From DAHVFK01 sp963755395 (GTDB lineage: Bacteria > Pseudomonadota > Gammaproteobacteria > Burkholderiales > SG8-39), in the NCBI GenBank assembly GCA_963755395.1, contig CAVWJJ010000001.1, positions 186,001 through 250,000 of the forward strand: a stretch of DNA of 64,000 bases, written 5' to 3'. Below the pieces are notes generated by a model. It saw nothing but the letters and a program-made list of their open reading frames with translations, was not told the origin of the DNA and did no database searches. Within the stretch, counting starts at the first letter, position 1; the number at the start of each line of letters is the position of its first letter. The position numbers and the translations under genes were made by a program. This document shows, piece after piece, positions 11,087 to 18,959 of the stretch.

Positions 11087-12067
11087 ATGGCGAAGGCAAA
11101 TACGCCGCTCTCGATGGCGGACCGCGACGGCTGGATCTGGTACGACGGCAAGCTGGTGCCGTGGCGCTCCGCCACGACCCATGTGCTGACCCACTCGCTG
11201 CACTACGGCCTGGCGGTGTTCGAGGGGCTGCGCGCGTACAAGACCACGGACGGTACCGCGATCTTCCGCCTCAAGGAGCATACCCAGCGACTGATCAACT
11301 CGGGACACATCTACATGATGAAGATCCCGTACACGCGCGAAAAGCTGATGCAGGCGCAGATCGAGGTGGTGCAGGCCAACGCGCACGAGTCGTGCTACCT
11401 GCGGCCGATCGCGTTCTACGGCTCCGAGAAGATGGGCGTCTCGCCGATCGGCGCGACGGTGCACGTGGCGATCGCCGCCTGGCCCTGGGGCGCCTACCTC
11501 GGCCCCGAGGCGCTGGCCAAGGGCATCCGGGTCAAGACTTCCTCCTACGCGCGCCACCACGTGAACGTCACCATGGCGCGCGCCAAGATGTCGGGCACCT
11601 ACCCCAACTCGGTGCTGGCGACGCTCGAGGCGACGCAGCACGGCTACGACGAAGGGCTGCTGCTCGACGTCGAGGGCTTTGTCGCCGAGGGCGCGGGCGA
11701 GAACATATTCCTGGTCAAGGACGGCGTGATCTTCGAGCCCGAGCTGACCTCGGCGCTGACCGGCATCACGCGCAGCACCGTGATCGAGCTGGCCGAAGGG
11801 CTCGGCTACAAGGTGATCGCCAAGCGCCTGACGCGCGACGACATCTATATCGCGGACGAGTGCTTCTTCACCGGCACCGCGGCCGAGGTGACCCCGATTC
11901 GCGAGCTCGACGGCCGCACCATCGGCGCGGGCAAGGCCGGCCCGGTGACCAAGCGGCTGCAAAAGGCCTTCTTCGACGTGGTCAGCGGCAAGGACCGCAG
12001 GCACAAGCACTGGATGACGCCGGTGCCGATGAAGCAGGCGCCGAGAAGAAAAGGAGCCAAGCGATGA
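11087..12067 (+). CDS. ilvE: Branched-chain amino acid aminotransferase
   Basis: A PLP-dependent class IV aminotransferase that makes leucine, isoleucine and valine from their 2-oxo acids with glutamate; 326 residues, in the family range. The conserved GLAVFEGLRAYKT, the PLP-lysine region ARAKMSGTYPNS and EGAGENIFLVKDG near residue 205 are all present. The start MAKANTPLSMADRDG is preceded by AAGGAG at proper distance; an in-frame ATG at 11048 lacks a ribosome site. The stop overlaps the start of the zinc-finger gene (ATGA), and it leads a six-gene run that includes LPS and sugar-phosphate genes. Confidence 0.96.
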   Translation: MAKANTPLSMADRDGWIWYDGKLVPWRSATTHVLTHSLHYGLAVFEGLRAYKTTDGTAIFRLKEHTQRLINSGHIYMMKIPYTREKLMQAQIEVVQANAHESCYLRPIAFYGSEKMGVSPIGATVHVAIAAWPWGAYLGPEALAKGIRVKTSSYARHHVNVTMARAKMSGTYPNSVLATLEATQHGYDEGLLLDVEGFVAEGAGENIFLVKDGVIFEPELTSALTGITRSTVIELAEGLGYKVIAKRLTRDDIYIADECFFTGTAAEVTPIRELDGRTIGAGKAGPVTKRLQKAFFDVVSGKDRRHKHWMTPVPMKQAPRRKGAKR

Positions 12068-12264
12068 GCATCCAGGCGAGCGACAAGGCGCGCCGGGTCG
12101 AAGTGACCGAGAAGGACCTGCCGCTGCACTGCCCGCTGCCCACCGCTCCGCTGTGGGCGCGGCACCCGCGCGTGTTCCTCGACGTCGCCGACCCGGGCGA
12201 AATGCTTTGCCCGTACTGCGGCACCCTTTATGTCTACAAGGGCGCCCCGCCGCGGGGCCACTGA
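12064..12264 (+). CDS. Small zinc-finger protein, zf-CHCC (NDUFS6-like) family
   Basis: A 66-residue protein with an HCPLP motif and a later CPYCGTLYVYKG motif. The ligands C, H, C, C match the zf-CHCC family, related to the small NDUFS6 subunit of respiratory complex I. In betaproteobacteria this small gene commonly sits between ilvE and waaF, as here. It overlaps ilvE by 4 bases and its 3' end overlaps the waaF start by 35 bases. Its exact role is not known to me. Confidence 0.88.
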   Translation: MSIQASDKARRVEVTEKDLPLHCPLPTAPLWARHPRVFLDVADPGEMLCPYCGTLYVYKGAPPRGH

Positions 12265-13252
12265 GCCCGCGCGAATCCTCGTCGTCGCGCCGAACTGGAT
12301 CGGCGACGCGCTGATGGCGCAGCCGCTGCTCGCGCGGCTGCGCGAGAAGCGCCCCGTGGTCCGCGTCGACGTGCTGGCGCCGGACTGGGTCGCGCCGGTG
12401 CTGCGCCGCATGCCGGGCGTGGACGAGGTGATCGCGGCGCCGCTGCGCCACGGCGCACTGCAGCTGCGCGAGCGCTGGCGCCTCGGGCGCATGCTGCGCG
12501 CGCGCGGCTACGACCAGGCGATCGTGCTTCCCAACACCTGGAAGGCCGCCCTGGTGCCCTTCTTCGCCGACATCCCGCTGCGCAGCGGCTACGTCGGCGA
12601 GTCGCGCTACGGGCTGCTCAACCTGCTGTACCGCGCCGCAGGCGCGCGCGAGCCGATGGCGCTGCATTACGCGCGGCTGTCCGAGCCGCCGGGCAGCGCG
12701 CCGGCGCAGCCGCTGCCCGAGCCGCGCCTGCTGCTCGACGCCGAAAGCGCGCGGGCGACGGCGAAGCGCTTCGGGATCGGGGGCCGCTACGCGGTGTTCT
12801 GCCCCGGCGCCGAATACGGGCCCGCCAAGCGCTGGCCCTATTTCGCCGAGCTCGCCGCGCGCATGCCGCTGCCAGTGGTGCTGCTCGGATCGGCGCGCGA
12901 CCGGGAAGCCTGCGCCGGGGTGCCCGGCCTCGACCTTGCGGGCAGGACCTCGCTCGACGAGGCGCTCGAGCTGATCGCGTGCGCCGAGCTGGTGGTGAGC
13001 AACGACTCGGGCTTGATGCACGTCGCCGCGGCGCTCGAGCGCCCGCAGGTCGCCCTGTTCGGTTCCTCCAGTCCGGAGCACACCCCGCCGCAGTCGGCGC
13101 GCGCGCGCGTAGTGTGGCTGCAGCTCGAGTGCAGCCCGTGCTTTGCGCGCGTGTGCCCGCTGGGGCATTTCCGCTGCATGAAAGAGCTCAGCGTCGAGCG
13201 CGCGCTCGACGAGATCGCGCGCCTCGGCGTGCTAACATCGGCCGCCGCGTGA
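12230..13252 (+). CDS. waaF: Lipopolysaccharide heptosyltransferase II
   Basis: A GT9-family glycosyltransferase that adds the second heptose to the LPS inner core on the cytoplasmic face; 340 residues, the usual length. The N-terminal ILVVAPNWIGDALMAQPLLA, the nucleotide-sugar region GPAKRWPYFAELAARMP and VSNDSGLMHVAAALERPQVALFGS (given here in two overlapping pieces: VSNDSGLMHVAAAL and RPQVALFGSSSPEHTPP) are diagnostic. The ATG at 12230 is the only sensible start and lies inside the zinc-finger gene in another frame, so the two are probably translationally coupled. The stop overlaps the next start as GTGA. Confidence 0.94.
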   Translation: MSTRAPRRGATEPARILVVAPNWIGDALMAQPLLARLREKRPVVRVDVLAPDWVAPVLRRMPGVDEVIAAPLRHGALQLRERWRLGRMLRARGYDQAIVLPNTWKAALVPFFADIPLRSGYVGESRYGLLNLLYRAAGAREPMALHYARLSEPPGSAPAQPLPEPRLLLDAESARATAKRFGIGGRYAVFCPGAEYGPAKRWPYFAELAARMPLPVVLLGSARDREACAGVPGLDLAGRTSLDEALELIACAELVVSNDSGLMHVAAALERPQVALFGSSSPEHTPPQSARARVVWLQLECSPCFARVCPLGHFRCMKELSVERALDEIARLGVLTSAAA

Positions 13253-13689
13253 CGATACGGATCTTCCCCACCGCGCAGGACGCCGAGAACGCCTTTTACG
13301 AGGCGCTCGAGCGCGCCGACCTGGAAGCCATGATGAGCGTCTGGGCCGAGGACGAGGAGATCGTGTGCGTGCACCCGACCGGGCCGCGCCTGACGGGGCA
13401 GGACGAAGTGCGCGAGAGCTGGCGCCGGATCCTCGCCGGCGGCGCCGGGGCGCGGGTCCAGGTCAGCCTGCAGGCGCAAACCTCGGGCGTGATGTTCGCG
13501 GTGCACAGCGTGCTCGAGAGCTTCCCCGTCGAAGGCCAGGCGCAGCCGGCGGCCGTGGTTGCGACCAACGTCTACGTTCGCACGCCGGCGGGCTGGCGCA
13601 TGCTCGCGCACCACGCCTCGCCCGCCCCGCAGCGGGCGCGCGACCAGGCGCAGCCGGCGGCGCGCGAAACGCCCAAGATCCTGCATTGA
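13249..13689 (+). CDS. NTF2-like/SnoaL-fold protein (DUF4440-like)
   Basis: A 146-residue protein starting at GTG 13249, overlapping the waaF stop. It shows the hallmark of the NTF2-like fold: a helix (AQDAENAFYEALERADLEAM), then MMSVWAEDEEIVCVHPTGPR, a later beta-rich half and GWRMLAHHASPAP. Such small cone-fold proteins can be enzymes or ligand binders; nothing here shows a specific activity. The gene lies between waaF and a hydrolase with overlaps on both sides, so it is co-transcribed with them. The last roughly 20 residues are low complexity. Confidence 0.8.
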   Translation: MTIRIFPTAQDAENAFYEALERADLEAMMSVWAEDEEIVCVHPTGPRLTGQDEVRESWRRILAGGAGARVQVSLQAQTSGVMFAVHSVLESFPVEGQAQPAAVVATNVYVRTPAGWRMLAHHASPAPQRARDQAQPAARETPKILH

Positions 13690-14624
13690 ACCGCTACCGC
13701 GCGCCCGCCTGGCTGCCCGGCGGGCACCTGCAGACGCTGTACGCCGCATTGCGCCCGCCGCCGCGCCCGCCGTTGGTGCGCGAGCGCTGGGAGACCCCCG
13801 ACGGCGATTTCATCGACGTCGATTTCGCCGGGCGGCCCGCTGCGACGCCCATGGTGGTGCTGTTCCACGGCCTCGAAGGCGGCTCCGCGAGCCACTATGC
13901 GCGCGCGATCGCCGCGCGGGCCGCAGCGCGCGGCTGGCGCTGCGCGCTGCCGCACTTCCGCGGCTGCTCGGGGGAGCCGAACCGGCTGCCGCGCGCCTAC
14001 CATTCGGGCGACAGCGACGAAATCGACTGGATCCTGCGCCGCCTGCACGCGAGCCATGGACAAGCGCTGTTCGCGGCCGGGGTTTCCCTTGGCGGCAATG
14101 CCCTGCTCAAGTGGCTCGGCGAGCGCGGCGCCGCGGCCGGCGCGATCGTGCGGCGCGCAGTCGCGGTGTCGGCGCCGATCGACCTCGTCGCCGCCGGCTT
14201 CACGCTCGATCGCGGCATCAACCGCGAGTTGTACACGCGCGCGTTTCTCGCCACCATGAAGCGCAAGGCGCTGGCCAAGCTCGCGCGCTTTCCCGGGCTG
14301 TACGACGCCGAGCGCGTGGCGCGCGCGCGCACGCTGTTCGAATTCGACGACCTGGTGACCGCGCCGCTGCACGGCTTTCGCGGCGTGCGCGACTACTGGA
14401 CACGCGCCTCGTCCGCGCCCTGGCTGGCGCAGGTGCGCGTGCCGACGCTGCTGCTGAACGCGCTCAACGACCCGTTCCTGCCGCCCGAGGCGCTGCTCGC
14501 GGCGAGCCGGCGGGCGGCGAGCGACGTGGTGCTAGAATTCCCGGCAACGGGCGGACACGCCGGGTTTCCCGCGCGCCGCGCCTGGCTGGCGCAACGCATC
14601 GACGCCTTCTTTTCGAGCGAATGA
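13686..14624 (+). CDS. Alpha/beta hydrolase, YheT family
   Basis: A predicted serine hydrolase of 312 residues starting at TTG 13686, overlapping the previous stop; no ATG fits better. Family marks are APAWLPGGHLQTLYAAL at the N-terminus, VVLFHGLEGGSASHYARAIA for the oxyanion loop, FRGCSGEPNRLPRAYHSGD, and the nucleophile elbow GVSLGGNALLKWLGE. Asp and His near LLNALNDPFLPPEA and GGHAGFP complete a likely catalytic triad. The natural substrate of YheT proteins is uncertain (esterase-like). The stop overlaps the next start as ATGA. Confidence 0.9.
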   Translation: MNRYRAPAWLPGGHLQTLYAALRPPPRPPLVRERWETPDGDFIDVDFAGRPAATPMVVLFHGLEGGSASHYARAIAARAAARGWRCALPHFRGCSGEPNRLPRAYHSGDSDEIDWILRRLHASHGQALFAAGVSLGGNALLKWLGERGAAAGAIVRRAVAVSAPIDLVAAGFTLDRGINRELYTRAFLATMKRKALAKLARFPGLYDAERVARARTLFEFDDLVTAPLHGFRGVRDYWTRASSAPWLAQVRVPTLLLNALNDPFLPPEALLAASRRAASDVVLEFPATGGHAGFPARRAWLAQRIDAFFSSE

Positions 14625-15994
14625 CAGTCCCCCAGGAAATCTTCCGGGCCTACGACATCCGCGGCATCGTCGGGCGCACGCTGACGCCGGCGATCGTGCG
14701 CGAGGTCGGGCGTGCGCTCGGCAGCCTGGGCAGCGAGCGCGGCGCGAGCACCTTCGCCGTCGGGCGCGACGGGCGCCATTCGGGGCCGCAACTCGCCGAC
14801 GCCCTGGCCGAGGGGCTGTGCGCCGCGGGCGCGGACGTGATCGACCTCGGCATGGTGCCGACGCCCGTGACCTACTTCGCCGCGCACCACCTCGGCTGCG
14901 GCAGCTGCGTCGCGGTGACCGGCAGCCACAATCCGCCCGACTACAACGGACTCAAGATGGTGGTCGCGGGCGAGACGCTGGCGGGCGAAGCGATCCAGGA
15001 CCTGCGCCGGCGCATCGAGGACCGGCGCGTCGCCTCGGGCAAGGGAAAGCGCAGCCGCGCGGACGTGCTCGAGGCCTATGTCGAGCGCATCGCGGGCGAC
15101 GTCAGGCTCGCGCGGCCGATGCGCGTCGCGCTCGACTGCGGCAACGGCGTCGCGGGAATGCTCGCGCCGCGCCTTTACCGGCGCCTGGGCTGCGAGGTCG
15201 AGGAGCTGTACTGCGAGGTCGACGGAGACTTCCCCAACCACCATCCCGATCCTTCCCGCCCGGAAAACCTGGCCGAGCTGATCGCGCGCCTGAAAGCGGG
15301 CGCGAGCGAGATCGGCTTCGGCTTCGACGGCGACGGCGACCGGCTCGGCGTGGTGACCAAGGACGGCGAGATCATCTTCCCCGACCGCCAGCTGATGCTG
15401 TTCGCCGCCGACGTGCTGTCGCGCAACCCCGGGGCCGAGATCATCTACGACGTCAAGTCGACCCGCCTGCTCGCGCCCTGGATCGAGCGCCACGGCGGCA
15501 AGCCGCTGATCTGGAAGACCGGCCACTCGTTCATCAAGGCCAAGCTGAGGGAAACGGGCGCGCCGCTCGCGGGCGAAATGTCCGGCCACATCTTCTTCAA
15601 GGAGCGCTGGTACGGCTTCGACGACGCCCTCTACGCCGGCGCGCGCCTGCTCGAGATCCTGTCGCGCGACGCGAACGCCAGCCGCGCGCTCAAGGCGCTG
15701 CCCGACGCGCCCTCCACGCCCGAGCTGCAGTGGAAGCTCGCCGAAGGCGAGCCGCACGCGCTGGTGGCGAAGCTGCAGCAGTCGAAACCTTTTCCGGGCG
15801 CCGAGCGCGTGCTGACCATCGACGGCGTGCGCGCCGAGTACAAGGACGGCTTCGGCCTCGCGCGCGCTTCCAACACCACGCCGGTGATCGTGCTGCGCTT
15901 CGAGGCGGATACGAAGGCAGCGTTGCGCCGCGTCCAGGAGGAATTCCGCGCCGCGCTGCAGCCCCTGAAGCCCGGCGCGCCGCTGCCGTTCTAG
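14621..15994 (+). CDS. Phosphomannomutase/phosphoglucomutase
   Basis: An alpha-D-phosphohexomutase of the AlgC/ManB group, 457 residues against about 460 for AlgC. It interconverts hexose 6- and 1-phosphates for LPS and exopolysaccharide precursors. Domain marks in order: N-terminal EIFRAYDIRGIVGRTLTP, the phosphoserine loop VTGSHNPPDYNG, the metal loop GFDGDGDRLGVV, and the sugar-binding loop GEMSGHIFFKE. The position in an operon with waaF supports a cell-envelope role. It is the last gene before the G3P dehydrogenase operon, which has its own promoter signals. Confidence 0.95.
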   Translation: MTVPQEIFRAYDIRGIVGRTLTPAIVREVGRALGSLGSERGASTFAVGRDGRHSGPQLADALAEGLCAAGADVIDLGMVPTPVTYFAAHHLGCGSCVAVTGSHNPPDYNGLKMVVAGETLAGEAIQDLRRRIEDRRVASGKGKRSRADVLEAYVERIAGDVRLARPMRVALDCGNGVAGMLAPRLYRRLGCEVEELYCEVDGDFPNHHPDPSRPENLAELIARLKAGASEIGFGFDGDGDRLGVVTKDGEIIFPDRQLMLFAADVLSRNPGAEIIYDVKSTRLLAPWIERHGGKPLIWKTGHSFIKAKLRETGAPLAGEMSGHIFFKERWYGFDDALYAGARLLEILSRDANASRALKALPDAPSTPELQWKLAEGEPHALVAKLQQSKPFPGAERVLTIDGVRAEYKDGFGLARASNTTPVIVLRFEADTKAALRRVQEEFRAALQPLKPGAPLPF

Positions 15995-16019
15995 CGCAGC
16001 TCGGCCGCCCCGACTAGCC

Positions 16020-16033
16020 TTGATCTTGGTCAA
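16020..16033 (+). promoter_or_regulatory. FNR/ANR-type box upstream of glpA
   Basis: TTGATCTTGGTCAA matches the FNR/ANR consensus TTGAT-N4-ATCAA with one change (A to G), the form common for ANR/DNR sites. A -10-like TAACAT at 16055-16060 puts transcription start near 16067-16068, about 41 bases from the box centre, the spacing of class II FNR-activated promoters. The same box and spacing recur upstream of both ugpB genes in this window. Confidence 0.75.
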
Positions 16034-16091
16034 TAATGGCGCCCAGACCGCGCCTAACATCGCTTGAAGGTCCGTGCAGCAAGAGGCGGCA

Positions 16092-17645
16092 TTGAATTCC
16101 CCAAGCGATACCGAGACCCAGGTCCTGATCATCGGCGGCGGCGCGACGGGCACGGCGCTCGCGCGCGACCTCGCCTTGCGCGGTGTCGACTGCATCCTGG
16201 TCGAGAAGGACGACATCAACTCCGGCGCGTCGGGGCACAATCACGGGCTGCTCCACAGCGGTGCTCGCTATGTCGCGAGCGATCGCCAGACGGCGATGGA
16301 ATGTCGCGCCGAGGGCGTCATCCTCAAGTCCGTGGCGGCGCAGACGATAGAGGATAGCGGCGGCTATTTCGTCGCGGTGCAAGGCGACGACGAGCGCTAC
16401 GTCGCCGACTTCCCCTCGCTTTGCGCGCGCGCGGGAATCACCGCGCGCGCTGTGGACCTCGCCGCGGCGCGCGCGCTGGAACCGGCGCTGTCGCAACGCA
16501 CGATCGCGGTGTTCGAGGTGCCGGACGCCTCGATCGACCCGTTCCGGCTTTCCCTCGAAAGCATGGCTCATGCGCGCAGCCTGGGCGCGCGCCTGATGCG
16601 TCGCAGCCGCATCCTGGGCTTCGAGCGCGAAGGGCGGCGCATCCGCGCGGTGCGAGTTCAGTGCGGCGACGCGGAACTGCGCGTCGAGGCCGCGCAGATC
16701 GTCAATGCAGCGGGAGCCTGGGCGCGCGAGCTGGCGCTGCTCGCCGGAGCGCCGATCGAGATGGCGTACTTCAAGGGAACGCTGCTGGTCACGCACACGC
16801 GCCTGGCCAGCCGCGTGGTGAACCGCCTGCGGCCGCCGGCCGACGCCGATATCCTGATGCCGGGCGGCACGGTCTCCATCGTCGGCACGACTTCGGCGCC
16901 GGTCGACGGCCTGGACGACATCCATCCGACCACGGCCGAGGCCGACCTGATCGTGGCCGAGGCCGCGCGCATGCTGCCGGCGCTGGAGACGATGCGCTAT
17001 ATCCGCGCTTTTGCGGGGGTGCGGCCGCTCGTCGGCGCGGCAGGCGGCAGCGGGCGTGCCATTTCGCGCGGCTACGAGCTGTTCGACCACGAGGACCAGG
17101 GTCTGGACAACCTGGCGACGATCACCGGGGGCAAGCTCACCACCTGCAGGCTGATGGCCGAACGCGCCGCGGACCTCGTGTGCCGGCGCCTGGGCGTGAC
17201 GCGCCCCTGCCTCACCGCCACGACGCCCCTGCCCGCGGCGCCGGAATGCGGGTGGACCGAACCCGGACGCTCCGCGCGCGCGTCGATGCGTCCCCACGCG
17301 CGCGACAACACGCTGCTGTGCGAGTGCGAGCTGGTTCCGGGGCGCGCCGTCGACGCCATCTACGACGCGCTGCGCGCGCAGGGCGATGCACCGACGCTGA
17401 CGGACATCGGCTTGCGCAGCCGCGTCGGCAAAGGTGCCTGCCAGGGGGCGTTCTGCGCGCCGCGCACCGTGGCCCACCTCTACAACCGCGGCGACTTTCA
17501 GCTGCGGCGCGGCCTGGCCGAGATTGTCGATTTCTTCGGCGAGCGCTGGCGCGGCGAGCGTGCGGTCCTGTGGGGCGAGCAACTCGCCCAGGCCGAATTG
17601 ATGGAGGCGCTGCATTGCGGGCTTTTCGGAGAGGAGCTGGATTGA
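16092..17645 (+). CDS. glpA: Anaerobic glycerol-3-phosphate dehydrogenase, subunit A
   Basis: An FAD flavoprotein that oxidises G3P to dihydroxyacetone phosphate; 517 residues from this start (E. coli GlpA is about 540). It has the dinucleotide-binding VLIIGGGATGTALARDLALR, GASGHNHGLLHSGARY, and a C-terminal BFD-like [2Fe-2S] domain with CEC and CQGAFC cysteines (about residues 405-460). I prefer TTG 16092 because AAGAGG sits 5 bases upstream and the predicted transcript start at about 16068 would leave GTG 16074 with almost no leader; GTG 16074 would add six residues. The stop overlaps the glpB start by 4 bases. Confidence 0.92.
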   Translation: MNSPSDTETQVLIIGGGATGTALARDLALRGVDCILVEKDDINSGASGHNHGLLHSGARYVASDRQTAMECRAEGVILKSVAAQTIEDSGGYFVAVQGDDERYVADFPSLCARAGITARAVDLAAARALEPALSQRTIAVFEVPDASIDPFRLSLESMAHARSLGARLMRRSRILGFEREGRRIRAVRVQCGDAELRVEAAQIVNAAGAWARELALLAGAPIEMAYFKGTLLVTHTRLASRVVNRLRPPADADILMPGGTVSIVGTTSAPVDGLDDIHPTTAEADLIVAEAARMLPALETMRYIRAFAGVRPLVGAAGGSGRAISRGYELFDHEDQGLDNLATITGGKLTTCRLMAERAADLVCRRLGVTRPCLTATTPLPAAPECGWTEPGRSARASMRPHARDNTLLCECELVPGRAVDAIYDALRAQGDAPTLTDIGLRSRVGKGACQGAFCAPRTVAHLYNRGDFQLRRGLAEIVDFFGERWRGERAVLWGEQLAQAELMEALHCGLFGEELD

Positions 17646-18956
17646 TCCGCGCACGGCACGACAGCTGCGACGTCGCCGTGATCGGCGCCGGGATGGCGGG
17701 CATGGCGGCGGCGCTGTTCGCGGTGGAGCGGGGCCTGAGCTGCATCCAGGTCGGCAACAGCGGCGGCCTGCTGTTCGCGAGCGGCTTGCTGGACCTGCTC
17801 GGCGTGCAGCCGGCGGCCGAGGGGCGGCTATGGCAAAGCCCGTTCGAAGCCCTCGCGGCACTGGCGCGCGAAGAGCCGCTGCATCCTCTGGCACGGGTCG
17901 ATGCCGGGTCGATCCGCAGCGCGTTCGATCGCTTCGTCGCGGCGCTGGGCGGCGCGGGGCTGCACTATGCGCCGCTGGGCGAGCGCAATCGGAAGCTGCT
18001 CACCTCGATCGGGACGATCAAAACCACCTACGGCGTGCCCAGGTCCATGATCGCGGGCGCCGATCTGCTGGACGCGCGGCCGCCGTGCCTGCTGCTCGAC
18101 TTCCGCGGGCTGCGCGAATTCAGCGCAGCTCAGGTCGCCGCGACGCTGGGCGAACGCTGGCCGGGCCTGCGCCACCGGCAAATCGAGTTCCCGGGCGGCG
18201 AAGCCCTGCCCGAGCTCTACGGCGCGCACCTCGCCCGCGCCCTGGAAAGCGCGCAGACGCGCGCGCGCGCGATCGCCCTGGTGAAGCCCTTGCTGGGCGA
18301 CGCTCATGCGGTCGGATTTCCGGCGGTGCTCGGCATCGCGCGATCCGGCGACGTCCACGCGGCGTTCGAGGCGGGGCTGGGCGTGCCCGTGTTCGAGATC
18401 CCGACCATGCCGACCTCGGTGCCCGGGCTGCGGCTGATCGCAGGCGCTCGAGACGCTGATGTCGGCGCGCGGAGTCCGCCGCCGTCATCAGGCCGGCGCG
18501 CGCGCGCTGGCGTTCGACGCCGACGGCGCCACGGCGACGCTCGAGCTCGAAGGCAATTCGGCCGGCGCGGGCGGCGAGCGCGTGTTCGCGCGCGCGGTCG
18601 TGCTCGCAACGGGGCGATTCAGCGGCCGCGGGCTGAGCGCGGATCGCGCGGGCGTGCGCGAGACCCTCCTCGGCTTGCCGGTGCAGCAGCCGGCTTCGCG
18701 CGCCGACTGGCACCAGCGCGACTTCCTCGATCCCTCGGGTCATGCGATCAACCGCGCAGGCTTGCGCGTCGACGACGCGTGGCGGCCGCTGGACGCGGGC
18801 GGAAAACCGGCCTGGCCGCGGCTGCATGCCGTCGGATCGATCCTCGCGCATCAGGACTGGATGCGCTCGAAGTGCGGCTCGGGGCTCGCCATCGCCACCG
18901 CCTGGGCGGCCATCGACCAGGTCGCGCGCGAGCTCGGCCGGACTGCGGCGGGCTAG
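17642..18956 (+). CDS. glpB: Anaerobic glycerol-3-phosphate dehydrogenase, subunit B (one frameshift)
   Basis: A second flavoprotein subunit of the anaerobic G3P dehydrogenase. The TTG start overlaps the glpA stop. The N-terminal half (CDVAVIGAGMAGMAAALFAV) runs to about 18440; the C-terminal half (from LMSARGVRRRHQAGARALAF) is in the next frame and ends 18956 with WMRSKCGSGLAIATAWAA. The full span is 1315 bases, one more than a multiple of three, so a single inserted base near 18440-18447 restores 437 residues, close to E. coli GlpB (about 420). I consider the gene functional in the organism and the shift a sequence error. Confidence 0.88.
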
Positions 18957-18959
18957 GAC

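Noticed and set aside
8745..11189. 814-codon plus-strand open frame opposite the RND adaptor and ArsR genes
   Set aside because: It is antisense to recognisable genes, is Arg/His-rich low-complexity and has no motifs; such frames are common at this GC content.
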